Below are positions 33,720-43,307 of a stretch of 64,000 nucleotides of DNA, one piece after another. Under the pieces are notes generated by a model. The model saw only the letters and a list, made by a program, of their open reading frames with translations. It searched no databases and had not been told where the DNA came from. Position 1 is the first letter of the stretch; every line of letters begins with the position of its first letter. Origin of the DNA: Prevotella bivia DSM 20514. GTDB lineage: Bacteria; Bacteroidota; Bacteroidia; Bacteroidales; Bacteroidaceae. The position numbers and the translations under genes are program-made. Location: contig NZ_JH660660.1 in NCBI RefSeq assembly GCF_000262545.1, positions 1,388,975 through 1,452,974 of the forward strand, in the 5' to 3' direction.

Positions 33720-35823
33720 ATCCGCTATTGTTGTATTCTTCGAAAAGATTTTCTGGTTTCACTTCAACAAAGTGTGAACCATTCTTCTCATTATTTATTA
33801 AATAGGATTTATTCACAATCGGTTGAATATATTGATATTCTTCTTTCGTCAATTCTTTTTTAAGAAGGGGAAAGAGAATCACTTGTTTTGAAACATTTGG
33901 ATAGAACTTCGTGAGTACATTCTTTGTATGTTGTGGGTCAAATTTCTGCATAGGACTATCTATGAAAACAGGAAAATCAATTTCTGTTTCATCAACCAAA
34001 GCACTTAACAGCGCAGATGCAAACATCTGGCGTTCACCCATGGAAAGAATGCTATTGTCAATTTTCTTGTCATCATATCCAAATAGGCAGATGTCAACAT
34101 CATCGCCATTGCCATTGATGTCAACAATTACCTTTTTAACAAGATTGGTCTTGTGCAAATATGATTGAAGTTTTGTCTCTAATTTCTTCGCAAGAGCCTT
34201 TTTCTTTTCATCTTTGAAGCGAATAAGGAATTTTTGTATCGTATTGATCAGACGCGTAGCCTCATTGTCAACTGCGCGGTTCTGATCAGACACATTTATT
34301 TTTTTAGAGAGAATCTCCTTTTGCTTTTTGTGAGCAATCACTTGTTCTTGAAGTGATTCTGTTTCACCTTGTCTTTTCCCGATCTCAATACCTATAGAAT
34401 CTATCTGACGGTCGATATTCTCTTTTCGGGTTCTCAAATCTTGAACATAATCGCTCTCTGCCTTTTTCTCAGCCTCTCGAATGTTCTTTTCGATTGTGTA
34501 TAATTCTGATTTAGCCTTGGTGTATTTGTTAATTAGATTTTCAAAAGAGGACTTACTATCTTTGATTTTCGCAATAATATGCGTAAATTCATCAATCTGT
34601 CCTTGGCTAAAGTCATGCAACGTACTGAAGTGATCAAACTTACTTTCATCAGAAACATTGTAAAAATGCTTTTTGATGAGTTGTCTGATTTGAAGCTCGT
34701 AGAAGTCTCTAGTCTTTATATCTATTGAGAAATGAAGTTCCTTCTTTGCTTCTTCAATATCGCCAAGTATGACATCAGTTTTATCATTAACTCCTTCCAA
34801 CTGAAGCTTGTTCTGCTTATACGCTTTTTCTGTTTCTAATTGGGTTGAAAGTTCAGACATAATACCTCCAGCCAAGCCAAATGGAATAAGACTATATAAA
34901 TCTTTAAGACAATCATCTGCTTCCCTTAACACTATGCCAAGTTCCTCCTTTCGATTATTCAATTTTTGCAATTCATCGGCTGACATCATATCGCCTTCAC
35001 GAATCAATTTTGATTGAAGTTCGGCAGAATTATGACGTTTAAACACTCTGTCTTCTTCCAAATTAGATATTTCTTCGATCAATCTGCCAATTTCTCCTTC
35101 TTTAAAATCAATATCTGCGATTAGCCCATTAAACTCGCGCTTCTCTTGAGGTTTAGCAGATGATTTCCTATAATCATCCTGAATTCTAACCAACTCATTT
35201 TTGAGATCTTCGTATTTCTGTATGCCAAGAACTTGAGAATATGCAAGACTTAAATCTTTTCGTTGTTCTGGAGTATTTATTTGGGCAAATGAAACTATCT
35301 TTTCTGCATCAAAGAAAAAGAATTTTGCAATCTCTATTGGAAGTATGTAATCCCGAATAAATATTTCCTCTTCTTTTGCAATTTCCTCTTTTGATCCCGT
35401 GAACAGATCGTTCTTCCGGCCATCAATCAGAATTTCTAACTCGTCATCATAATTTGTTGCACTATCATAGGAACGAACAATTGTTATCTCGGTGCAAGGC
35501 GTATCAGGAATTTCTACGTCCGTAAATGTAACGGACACAGAGAACCGAGTTTCGCCTTCTTTCTGTGCAGCAAAGTTGAGACTATTACCAATGTATTTAC
35601 TATAACCTCCTTTTTCGTCAATTTCTTTACGATATAGTTCATCAACCTTCCCCATGTTCTTACCATATAGGCACCAAACTAATGACATGAGAAAAGTTGT
35701 TTTGCCGAAACCATTATTACCACTGACGATAATCAGATTCCTATTCCCATCGGGAAAAAGTTCAATCTTATTCTTCCCTTTATAAATTCGAAAATTATTA
35801 AGTTCTATTTCGCGTATCGTCAT
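33709..35823 (-). CDS. dndD: DNA phosphorothioation ATPase DndD
   Basis: A 704-residue SMC/RecN-like ATPase. Walker A is GNNGFGKTT (residues 35-43), the centre is a long coiled coil (about residues 210-560), and the C-terminus has the ABC signature LSMGERQMF and Walker B FPVFIDSP. The start reads IREIELNNFRIYKG, as in DndD. DndD supplies ATPase activity in the DndCDE modification complex. It overlaps dndC by 4 bases (ATGA) and the following gene by 11 bases. Confidence 0.85.
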   Translation of the reverse strand: MTIREIELNNFRIYKGKNKIELFPDGNRNLIIVSGNNGFGKTTFLMSLVWCLYGKNMGKVDELYRKEIDEKGGYSKYIGNSLNFAAQKEGETRFSVSVTFTDVEIPDTPCTEITIVRSYDSATNYDDELEILIDGRKNDLFTGSKEEIAKEEEIFIRDYILPIEIAKFFFFDAEKIVSFAQINTPEQRKDLSLAYSQVLGIQKYEDLKNELVRIQDDYRKSSAKPQEKREFNGLIADIDFKEGEIGRLIEEISNLEEDRVFKRHNSAELQSKLIREGDMMSADELQKLNNRKEELGIVLREADDCLKDLYSLIPFGLAGGIMSELSTQLETEKAYKQNKLQLEGVNDKTDVILGDIEEAKKELHFSIDIKTRDFYELQIRQLIKKHFYNVSDESKFDHFSTLHDFSQGQIDEFTHIIAKIKDSKSSFENLINKYTKAKSELYTIEKNIREAEKKAESDYVQDLRTRKENIDRQIDSIGIEIGKRQGETESLQEQVIAHKKQKEILSKKINVSDQNRAVDNEATRLINTIQKFLIRFKDEKKKALAKKLETKLQSYLHKTNLVKKVIVDINGNGDDVDICLFGYDDKKIDNSILSMGERQMFASALLSALVDETEIDFPVFIDSPMQKFDPQHTKNVLTKFYPNVSKQVILFPLLKKELTKEEYQYIQPIVNKSYLINNEKNGSHFVEVKPENLFEEYNNSGYAN

Positions 35824-37160
35824 GATTTCTTTTTATTTACAAATTCCTCTAAACGAGACTCAATTTCTGTTTTCAAGCCACGGCGTCGCTGCATGAGTGA
35901 CTTGCTTTTCTGAAGCATAAGAAGTTGCTCTATCAATTCACCTTCTTCAAGGTTCTCTTGGCAAATTTCTTTCATCAAATCTGCTTCCAATTTGTTTTTT
36001 ATCTTGCCCTCTTCCATATTTAATGAGGAATTATAGATTTTGTTATATATTTCTGATACTTGATGTGCAAAGTTAAAATCTCGATACCAATTCACTTGAA
36101 TTGCAATCAATTCTTGATCTGTAATGAGTTTTATTTCAGGATTATATTGTTGCAATTCATGTTGAACATTTAACAGCCCTTCCAACATTTTCGCTCTATA
36201 TGTGAAAGTGTAGGATCCCATATCGTTCACGGCTCTTCTTCCATCCCGTCGCAACGGGAACCGATTCTCAATGATATTCCGTTCTTGATCCAGTTTTAAC
36301 CTAAAATCATAAAGCGGTTGCATCCATTCTCGCCCATTTTTTATAAGCGAACGCATGGACTTATCATCCTTCACAACAGTACAAGTCCAACAACCGAAAC
36401 GACTTTGACCACAAGAACCATGACTTTTGTCTGTTACAACGGTTGGACATTCGTAATCGTCCGCACTCGCATCAACATAAATGTTAAACAGGATTTTGTT
36501 ATCAAATCCCCAAGGAGATGGAATGGTATTGATTATGTACCAGACTTCTTCTAACATCAATTCTTTGATTGGTGCATAGACATATGTATTTGTCAACAGA
36601 GTATGATTGGTAAGTCGTTTGCCATGAATTTCATGTTTCTTGATGGAACGAGCGCGAGTTGCACTTTCAGCCTTTCTTGTTCCTATTAAAATTATAGCTT
36701 CCCCACACTCGTCAACTTGTTCAATTATAAAACGAGCAGTAGGTTTAATTTTCATTTTCTCTGTACACCATCTAAATGCTGTGTTCGGGACAGGATAACC
36801 TTTCCCGATAACATTCACCCAAAATGAATCTTCCAATCGAGGCGTAGTCTTCCGGACAAAAATAGGCAAATCTTCTTCTCTCGCTTTTTTTTCTATCTGT
36901 TCAAGAACTTGATCAACATACGATGCAATTATAGGATTTTCAACCATTGTATCATTACATACTACATATATCGGTCTACGAAGTTGAAATGGCCCCGGTA
37001 GTTCTTTTAATTTTTCGAGCGCAATCCATACAAGCATTAATAATACTGTTGAATCTTTTCCTCCACTGAATCCTATAATCCATGGTCGGGTTGATTCATC
37101 AGCATACGCATACTGGTCAAGAATTTCATCTATTATATATTCAATACGTTTATTCCTCAT
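35820..37160 (-). CDS. dndC: DNA sulfur-modification protein DndC
   Basis: A 446-residue PAPS-reductase-like protein. The PP-loop is FSGGKDS (residues 31-37). A Cys cluster for an iron-sulfur cluster is visible (SCGQSRFGCWTC, about residues 250-261, with a further Cys in YECPTV). DndC activates the DNA backbone and, with a cysteine desulfurase (DndA or a host IscS), inserts sulfur. No dndA is in the window, so a host desulfurase would be needed. It is the first large gene of the operon, 39 bases behind the regulator. Confidence 0.88.
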   Translation of the reverse strand: MRNKRIEYIIDEILDQYAYADESTRPWIIGFSGGKDSTVLLMLVWIALEKLKELPGPFQLRRPIYVVCNDTMVENPIIASYVDQVLEQIEKKAREEDLPIFVRKTTPRLEDSFWVNVIGKGYPVPNTAFRWCTEKMKIKPTARFIIEQVDECGEAIILIGTRKAESATRARSIKKHEIHGKRLTNHTLLTNTYVYAPIKELMLEEVWYIINTIPSPWGFDNKILFNIYVDASADDYECPTVVTDKSHGSCGQSRFGCWTCTVVKDDKSMRSLIKNGREWMQPLYDFRLKLDQERNIIENRFPLRRDGRRAVNDMGSYTFTYRAKMLEGLLNVQHELQQYNPEIKLITDQELIAIQVNWYRDFNFAHQVSEIYNKIYNSSLNMEEGKIKNKLEADLMKEICQENLEEGELIEQLLMLQKSKSLMQRRRGLKTEIESRLEEFVNKKKS

Positions 37161-37199
37161 TTCGGATTTTTATCATAAATCAGACATTTGATTTATAGG

Positions 37200-37412
37200 T
37201 TAAAAATTTTTAAAGTCTTTATTCACTAAATCGGTCAATTCGACATCTAATAGGTGTGATATTTTAATTAGGGTTTCAATATCTGGCTGAGAACTATTTG
37301 TACACCATTTTGAAACGGTGGATGGGTTGACATTTAATTGCTCACACAACCACTTATTTGTTCTCTTCTTCTCCGCTAAAACAACTTTCAGACGATTTAT
37401 ATCTATTTCCAT
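37200..37412 (-). CDS. XRE-family regulator of the Dnd operon
   Basis: A 70-residue Cro/C1-type HTH protein (LKVVLAEKKRTNKWLCEQLNVNPSTVSKWCTNSSQPDIETLIKISHLLDVELTDLV). It stands at the head of the dnd operon, on the same strand, and is the likely autoregulator. Its small size is normal for the family. Confidence 0.85.
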   Translation of the reverse strand: MEIDINRLKVVLAEKKRTNKWLCEQLNVNPSTVSKWCTNSSQPDIETLIKISHLLDVELTDLVNKDFKNF

Positions 37413-37583
37413 CTTGGCAAAATTTGTTACTTGCTCACAAAAATAGTGATTTCATTTCACTCGACAAAAGAAATGGATTAGTTTATGATAAAAATAACCA
37501 GAAATACTGATTCGAATCATTATAACCTCAAATCTGCATACCTTCTTGTGAAAAATTTATATCTTTGCAAACAAGAATAAAGA
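37413..37583. promoter_or_regulatory. Upstream region of the Dnd operon
   Basis: This AT-rich intergenic region must hold the operon promoter (minus strand). On the plus strand there is a good TATCTTTG box near 37560, pointing right into the inverted-repeat element. I could not define an operator. Confidence 0.4.
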
Positions 37584-38061
37584 GTTCTTTGAGGCATTGC
37601 AAAATAAAGAAGGAGAAAGAAACTCGCTCGTTTCCAAATCGTTCACCTTTTATTATTCTTATTTATGCTTTCCTTTTGTAATCAGCCGATTACATTCGCT
37701 TCTATTACTTTTATGCGGAGATATGCGATTTTCGCACTGCCAAGGACATCGGCATTGACAGACCCGAGAAGAATGAGATACTGCACAACATACCGCCCAC
37801 ACCAGAGCAGGAAGAATTTATCGGCAAACTGATGGAGTTCGCCAAGACGGGTAATGCCACGTTGCTCGGGCGCGAACCACTCAGCGAGAGCGAGGAAAAG
37901 GCGAAGATGCTCATTGCAACTGATTACGCCCGCAAAAGATTCAAGAATATTGTATCTTTCAGATAATCAATAAAATAAGAATGAATAAAGGATAAAAGGG
38001 TTACAAGTTGGAAACGAGCGAGTTTCTTACCCTTTCTTTATTCTGCAATGCTTCAATGAAC
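37584..38061. mobile_element. Inverted-repeat-flanked unit carrying a helicase fragment
   Basis: Imperfect inverted repeats of about 75 bp (from GTTCTTTGAGGCATTGCA at 37584; in complement, GTTCATTGAAGCATTGCA from 38061) share a central AGAAACTCGCTCGTTTCCAA. Between them lies a piece of a helicase gene and no transposase. It looks like a non-autonomous transposon or a MITE-like unit that captured the fragment. Flanking bases show no clear target duplication. Confidence 0.6.
37692..37935 (+). pseudogene. Fragment of large conjugative-element helicase gene
   Basis: The frame reads [20 protein letters not shown], then [19 protein letters not shown] and ends ATDYARK. I recognise this as a segment of the very large SNF2-type helicase/methylase proteins of Bacteroidota conjugative transposons. 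Its end overlaps the beginning of the exon at 48925 (TDYARKMSLDLRM), so the two pieces are neighbouring parts of the same kind of gene, now 11 kb apart. Confidence 0.7.
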
Positions 38062-38216
38062 ACCTGATTTGATATTGCAAAGGTAGTTATTTCTACCCGA
38101 AAAACGGGATGAAACGAGGAAAATTGCAGAAATGTTGCCCAAAAATTTGTTTTTCTCATTTTTTCTTAGTACTATTGCGGTCGAAGATATAATTACTACC
38201 GTAATAATTTATAACT

Positions 38217-38832
38217 ATGGTTGATAAAGAAGAAAGAAAAAACAATATACTGCTTGGGGCTTTTAAGCTGTTTTTAAGTAAGGAGTATAGCGATGTTGTA
38301 ACCGCAGATTTAGAAGAAGCAACAAACAGGGGTTACAAGAGGGGCTATTTATTATAAAGTAAAGAATAAAGGGGGCTTATATAAGGCTGTCATTGATAGA
38401 TTTATCTTTGATCCGATGTCCACCTCTGCGAATCGGGATATATCAGTTTCCAAAGAAACCCCGTTTTGGGATTTCTTAGTTAGTGAGTTAGAACTAGTCG
38501 GAGATAGAATGAACACGATTAAGAGATTAAATATAGACGCAACTTCTACACAATATTTTAGTCTATTGACTTCAGCCAGCTTTCACTATGACGGGTTTAA
38601 AGACAAGTGTAAGGAGTTGGAGATAAATATTTCGAAGCATTGGTTAAACTATTACGAAAAAGGTATTTGTGCAGGTGAGTTAAGGAAACATACTGCCCCT
38701 CAGTTAGTGGTTTCAATGTTTCGTTCCCTCTATTATGGAGATGCATTCTGTTTATCCATCATTGGAGGAGAATTGGATATAGAAGAACTAAAAAATAAGT
38801 ATTCATTATTATACAATACCATACGCTTATGA
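38217..38832 (+). pseudogene. TetR-family regulator, frameshifted
   Basis: The N-terminal HTH (MVDKEERKNNILLGAFKLFLSKEYSDVVTADLEEATN) and the continuation VTRGAIYYKVKNKGGLYKAVIDRFI are in different frames. Removing one G from the GGGG run at about 38330 joins them and gives a normal TetR protein of about 204 residues. The C-terminal ligand domain is intact. The run of G could be a phase-variable switch, an inactivating mutation or a sequencing error. The gene probably controlled the ketosynthase/ribB genes that follow by overlapping or adjacent starts. Confidence 0.75.
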
Positions 38833-39209
38833 GAAGTGTTTATATCAACAATGTTTCAACCTTTCTTCCAAACACCCCTATAAGTAACGAAGAAATGGAA
38901 GACTATATTGGACTAATCGGGGGAAAACCATCGAGAGTTCGCTCAATTGTTCTTAGACAGAATGGAATTAAGACAAGGTATTATGGGCTAAACAAAAAGC
39001 AGAAGATTACCCATTCTAACTCTCAACTTGCAAAAGAAGCGATAGTGAAATTGTTTGTAGATAAGACGGTATCAACTGATGTCACTCTCTTAGCTTGTGG
39101 TACAAGTACTCCAGACCAGTTGCTTCCTTCCCATGCGTGGGTTACAAAGAATTCCTTTTCCTACAGAAATTGGAAGATATGCTTTTATAAACGATTTAAC
39201 CAAATGTGA
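38829..39209 (+). pseudogene. Truncated beta-ketoacyl synthase III (DarB-like)
   Basis: The first 100 residues (MRSVYINNVSTFLPNTPISNEEMEDYIG ... LLACGTSTPDQLLPSHA) match the start of DarB/FabH-like ketosynthases of dialkylresorcinol/flexirubin-type pathways. After PSHA the family sequence (active-site Cys and beyond) is replaced by unrelated residues. Another frame continues with PFPTEIGRYAFINDLTKCDI, apparently the C-terminus of a different gene. A deletion has fused two genes. The start overlaps the TetR stop by 4 bases. It cannot be active. Confidence 0.7.
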
Positions 39210-39260
39210 TATTGAAAATGGAATAGAAATAATGTGCAAATTATTAACGAAGAAAAAGTA

Positions 39261-39953
39261 ATGAAAAAAGACATTTCGAATGAAAACCTTCTCGTACAGT
39301 ATGGTAAAGACGCTGAAGCACGAGTAAATAATGCTATTAAGCATTTAAGGATGGGAAAAGGAATATTGCTTGTAGACAGCCCCGAAAGAGAAAATGAGGG
39401 GGATTACATCTTCCCCGCACAAACAATGACAGTTTCTAATATGGCACAAACCATTAGGGAATGCAGTGGTATTGTATGTTTGTGTATAAGACAGAATCAG
39501 GCCGATCGCCTAGGGCTGAAATTAATGACTAATCACAACACGAGTGCTTATGGCACAAACTTTACGCAATCTATAGAAGCCGCTGTCGGAGTCACGACGG
39601 GTGTTTCTGCTCATGATCGTATCCAAACAATAAAGATTGCAATAGAAGAAGCTTCTACTGCATCGGATATACATATTCCTGGACATGTTTTTCCTTTAAT
39701 CTCTAAGGAAAACGGAGTTCTTGAGAGGGCTGGTCACACAGAAGGAAGTGTAGATTTAGTATCTCTTGCAGGATTTAATCCTTGTGCTGTATTGTGTGAA
39801 TTAACCAACGTTGATGGGACTATGGCGAGACTTACTGGGATTGTAGATTTTGCCAATGCCAATGAAACTGTTGTAATTTCCATTGACGACATTATTTCGT
39901 ACAGAAAACAGAAAGGACTTCTCTCTCCAATAATTCAAGAATTGCACAGATGA
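39261..39953 (+). CDS. ribB: 3,4-dihydroxy-2-butanone-4-phosphate synthase
   Basis: A 230-residue monofunctional DHBP synthase, the enzyme converting ribulose 5-phosphate to the four-carbon unit of riboflavin. Key motifs are present: the acidic DSPERENEGDYIFPA loop that binds metal, SGIVCLCIRQNQADRLGL, the central THDR-like SAHDRIQTI and GHVFPLIS, and the RAGHTEGSVDL motif. An in-frame start at 39234 would add 9 residues. The gene is an intact metabolic gene in a debris region, perhaps a leftover of a larger cluster. Confidence 0.85.
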   Translation: MKKDISNENLLVQYGKDAEARVNNAIKHLRMGKGILLVDSPERENEGDYIFPAQTMTVSNMAQTIRECSGIVCLCIRQNQADRLGLKLMTNHNTSAYGTNFTQSIEAAVGVTTGVSAHDRIQTIKIAIEEASTASDIHIPGHVFPLISKENGVLERAGHTEGSVDLVSLAGFNPCAVLCELTNVDGTMARLTGIVDFANANETVVISIDDIISYRKQKGLLSPIIQELHR

Positions 39954-39990
39954 AGATGTAATAATTTTTTAACATTACGTATGCTTGAAT

Positions 39991-40154
39991 GTAACTATTC
40001 AGCGATAATAAACGTTGAATATCAATAACTTATAAACGTAACATTGTGGCAAAAAAGCTCGAAATGAAATTCTTTATTAGAATTTGCATATATCTTTTTA
40101 TGTAACTTATTGATAATCAATAATAGTTTATACACCTTATCGCTGAATAGTTAC
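39991..40154. mobile_element. MITE with 9-bp target-site duplication
   Basis: The 164-bp element has perfect 18-bp terminal inverted repeats (GTAACTATTCAGCGATAA at 39991-40008; complement at 40137-40154). It is flanked by direct repeats TGCTTGAAT at 39982-39990 and 40155-40163. The interior is AT-rich and non-coding. The size and duplications are those of a MITE mobilised by an IS elsewhere in the genome. Confidence 0.85.
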
Positions 40155-40200
40155 TGCTTGAATATAAAGTAATTCTATAATAAAGATATAGATAACAGAA

Positions 40201-40562
40201 AGACTACCTCAGTTCGAGATAAGAAAACGCAAAAAAATAAATAAAGAATAAGGTAGTCTCATAAATATTTTGTACCTCTTACCTTTGCATCCGATTATAG
40301 AATTAACTTCTGGTAACAGAAGTGAGGCTTATTTATCGTAGTTTTGCTAGTGAAATAGGCCTTGAGGGGCGAGGAAATTTCGTACCAGGTAGGTGTAATC
40401 CATATCGCTATAAAGAGATGCCCGTCCCTCTTTTCATTATCTTCTAGAGTCAGGACAAAGTATCTAAGGACATTTCTAAATGATCAAGTGTAGATCCAAG
40501 AGTTAAGGCGCAGGAAGGTTTTGGTCTATATTCATAACATTATTAACTTAAAGTTTTAGCTT
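40201..40562. other. Upstream end of the IS110 element
   Basis: Contains an inverted pair AGACTACCT/AGGTAGTCT (40201-40209, 40251-40259) and a promoter-like TACCTTTG box around 40280. A further inverted pair surrounds 40321-40370. These are probably subterminal sequences and the promoter of the IS110 transposase. Confidence 0.45.
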
Positions 40563-41606
40563 ATGAGACCAAAATTGTTGATGGAAAATGACTACATTTT
40601 AAGACAATGTGTAGGCATTGACGTTTCCAAAGAGACGTTGGTAGTTACCATGTGTATGTTCAGCTTCGCAGAGGAGGCTCACAACTCTGACGTCAAGACG
40701 TTCAAGAACAACAAGACTGGCTTTAACCAGCTGGTAAAATGGAGTCGCAAGGAGGCTTACACCGATAAACCGCTACGGTATGTCATGGAGGCCACAGGCG
40801 TGTATCATGAAGAACTGGCCAACCATCTCGTGAAGATTGGTTGCACCGTAATCATCATGATGCCGAACAAGGCAAGAGAGTTTGCCATTTGGGAGGGGAT
40901 GATCTCCAAGAATGACACCATCGACAGCCGTGTGTTGGCCCTTGTGGGATGTGTGAAGAGGAGTATGCGTCCATGGCAGCCAAGCAAGGAGATCTATCAC
41001 GAACTGAGAGCTATGACAAGATTTGCTCAGGATACGAAAAAGCTGCGCCTTGCGCTCAAAAACCATCTCGAAGCCTTGGAGCACAGCCATCAGGCTGAGA
41101 AGAGCGTAGTCAAACATTACGAGGCTATGGTGTCGTATTTGGACAAGCGTCTGAAGATGAACCTCAAGAACATGAAAGAGAAAGTCGCATCTGACGAGGC
41201 TCTTAACAAGAAGGTAGAGAACATCATTACTGCTCCCTCACTTGGCTTCACCTCTGTGATTACAGTCATTGCTGAGACTAACGGCTTCGCGCTCATCCAG
41301 AACAGAAAGCAACTCACCAGCTATGCCGGCTTCGATGTCAAGGACAACCAGTCGGGGAATGTAGAAGGGACGTCCAGAATCTCAAAAAAAGGCAACTCCC
41401 GTATCCGTGCCATACTTTATATGCCTGCTGTGCAGGCCCAACTGCGCAGCAAGCATCTAAAAGAAGCCTACGACAGGATTGTGCAGAAGCATCCCGACAA
41501 GAAGATGATAGCAGTCACTGCCATGGAACGCAGACTACTGCTCCTTATCTATGCTCTCTGGAAGAGCGACAAACCTTATGACGAAGACCACAAGAAGAAG
41601 AAATAA
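40563..41606 (+). CDS. IS110-family transposase (DEDD type)
   Basis: The 347-residue protein has the RuvC-like DEDD domain (VGIDVSKETLVV; MEATGVYHEEL; KNDTIDSRVLAL) and the C-terminal transposase_20 domain (APSLGFTSVITVIAETNGF ... SYAGFDVKDNQSG). IS110 elements lack long terminal inverted repeats, so the ends are not fixed here. Length is usual and the gene appears intact. Non-coding DNA on both sides of IS110 genes can carry guide (bridge) RNA; the 5' stretch of about 360 bases would be the place to look. Confidence 0.9.
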   Translation: MRPKLLMENDYILRQCVGIDVSKETLVVTMCMFSFAEEAHNSDVKTFKNNKTGFNQLVKWSRKEAYTDKPLRYVMEATGVYHEELANHLVKIGCTVIIMMPNKAREFAIWEGMISKNDTIDSRVLALVGCVKRSMRPWQPSKEIYHELRAMTRFAQDTKKLRLALKNHLEALEHSHQAEKSVVKHYEAMVSYLDKRLKMNLKNMKEKVASDEALNKKVENIITAPSLGFTSVITVIAETNGFALIQNRKQLTSYAGFDVKDNQSGNVEGTSRISKKGNSRIRAILYMPAVQAQLRSKHLKEAYDRIVQKHPDKKMIAVTAMERRLLLLIYALWKSDKPYDEDHKKKK

Positions 41607-41944
41607 GACTTAATCCATAGCCAATTACACGAAAAGAGGCTGGAACAGTTTGACACGCCTCCAACCTCACGTGATAGATACCTGAAATCGGGTGTCTTCA
41701 CTTGTCGTGTGTAATATTACGAAGATTTTTTGAAATGTGCGACTGTTTTATCCAAAAATATTAAAACCTTAATAATCTATACCTGAAAACACCGAGGGGC
41801 CAGGGGGCGAGAAGCCCCCATCAGGCTGAAAACATATAAAAAAACAAAATGACGGCAATTAATCTTTCTTAACTCTTTTTTATTTGAGATTAAAACAGTA
41901 TCTTTATAGTTAATAATCAAACAGTTACAAATATACTTATACAG
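41607..41944. other. Gene-free stretch between IS110 and IS982
   Basis: Holds a GGGGGCGAGAAGCCCCC hairpin (about 41801-41819) and AT-rich DNA. The junction of the two IS elements must lie here. Confidence 0.4.
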
Positions 41945-42854
41945 ACTACCGATTACAAAATTACTGAATTATTCTGTGTTATAGATGATTTTTGCAAGCA
42001 TTTTGAAGCTGAAATGGCGGGAAACTGCTTTTAGGTGACGATACCACGAAGCGTAGAAGGCGTAAGGCTTCCTTCTCCGACAGCGAAATCATGACTATTT
42101 TATTGTATTTCCATTTCGGAACATTTCGTAATTTCAAGCACTATTATTTATTCTTCATCAAGGGGACTTTTAAGACGTACTTCCCTAACGCTGTCTCTTA
42201 CAACCATTTTGTTGAGCTTGAAAGTAGAGTGTTTTTTCCTCTTATGTTATTTCTTAATCTGCGTGCATTTGGAAGATGTACAGGTATTACATTTGTTGAC
42301 TCAACAATGATTCCTGTATGCCACAATCTTAGACGCTATGCCAACAAGGTGTTCAAAGGCGTTGCAACAAATGGGAAAGGAACAATGGGCTGGTGTCACG
42401 GATTCAAGCTTCATCTGGCATGTAATGACAGAGGGGAAATCATAGCTTTCGTTCTTACTGGAGCAAATGTCAGTGACAAAGACACAAAAGTTTTCAAGGT
42501 TCTTGCCAAACGTTTGTATGGCAAACTGTTCGCTGACAAAGGATACATATCACAAAAACTTTTTGACTTTCTTTTTGAAGATGGTATTCAGTTGGTGACG
42601 GGGCTCAGGGCAAATATGAAAAACAAACTCATGCCTTTCTATGATAGAATGATGCTGCGCAAAAGATATATCATAGAAACCATCAATGATCTTCTGAAAA
42701 ATACTGCCCAAATTGTACATTCACGCCATAGGTCTGTGGCAAACTTTATCATGAATCTTGTATCTGCCTTGGGGCATACTGCTTCTTTGAAAACAAGCCA
42801 GAAGATCTCCAGGGATATTGCATAGAAGACACTAAACAGTTGGCGTTGTTTTAA
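41945..42854 (+). pseudogene. IS982-family transposase with two frameshifts
   Basis: The frame TDYKITELFCVIDDFCKHFEAEMAGN breaks near 42030, continues as LGDDTTKRRRRKASFSDSEIMTILLYFHFG and runs through the catalytic region (FVDSTMIPVCHN; LFADKGYISQKL; RYIIETINDLLKN). It breaks again at a GGGG run near 42768, after which GAYCFFENKPEDLQG to the stop is in another frame. The mutations make it inactive. A probable right end (ACCCCAGTTCGGGTTAAG in complement, near 42967-42984) is visible; the left end is not. Confidence 0.8.
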
Positions 42855-43095
42855 GCAACATTTTTTATCTAAATCATATCCCATTCATGATAGAGTGGGA
42901 TGTATTATCGTGCATATGATTCTAACAAGGAATAATGCTCCTAACTTATCAAAATATAGACGGCTTAACCCGAACTGGGGTAATCTCTGCATGAAAAATT
43001 ATCGGACAGTTCAAATTTTTAAAAGATAAAAAAGTTTGATTGGACAGTAATAGTAAAGAACCAATTAGAATTTGGCAACTAATATGGAAGAATAA

Positions 43096-43254
43096 AAGAA
43101 ATATGAACGGCGTTTTGAACGGCGTAGCGAGAAAATCCGTAGTATCGTAGGACAGCTACGAGACCTTTCTGCTGTCCGTGATACTTTGGATCGTCAGGAA
43201 GCCCTCTGTCGTTTCAAGTCTGCCGACGTAAAATCGGTAAAAACCAAACTGTAG
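43096..43254 (+). pseudogene. Remnant of an unknown coding sequence
   Basis: A stop-preceded frame reads KKYERRFERRSEKIRSIVGQ, then LRDLSAVRDTLDRQEALCRF and ends VKTKL. It is highly charged and coiled, as in the C-terminal tail of a larger mobile-element protein. Its beginning has been lost at the junction with the IS982 region. Confidence 0.4.
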
Positions 43255-43307
43255 ATTTTCAAATAGTACACTCATCTGGTAATCTCCTACAAAAAATACT
43301 TGGGGGA

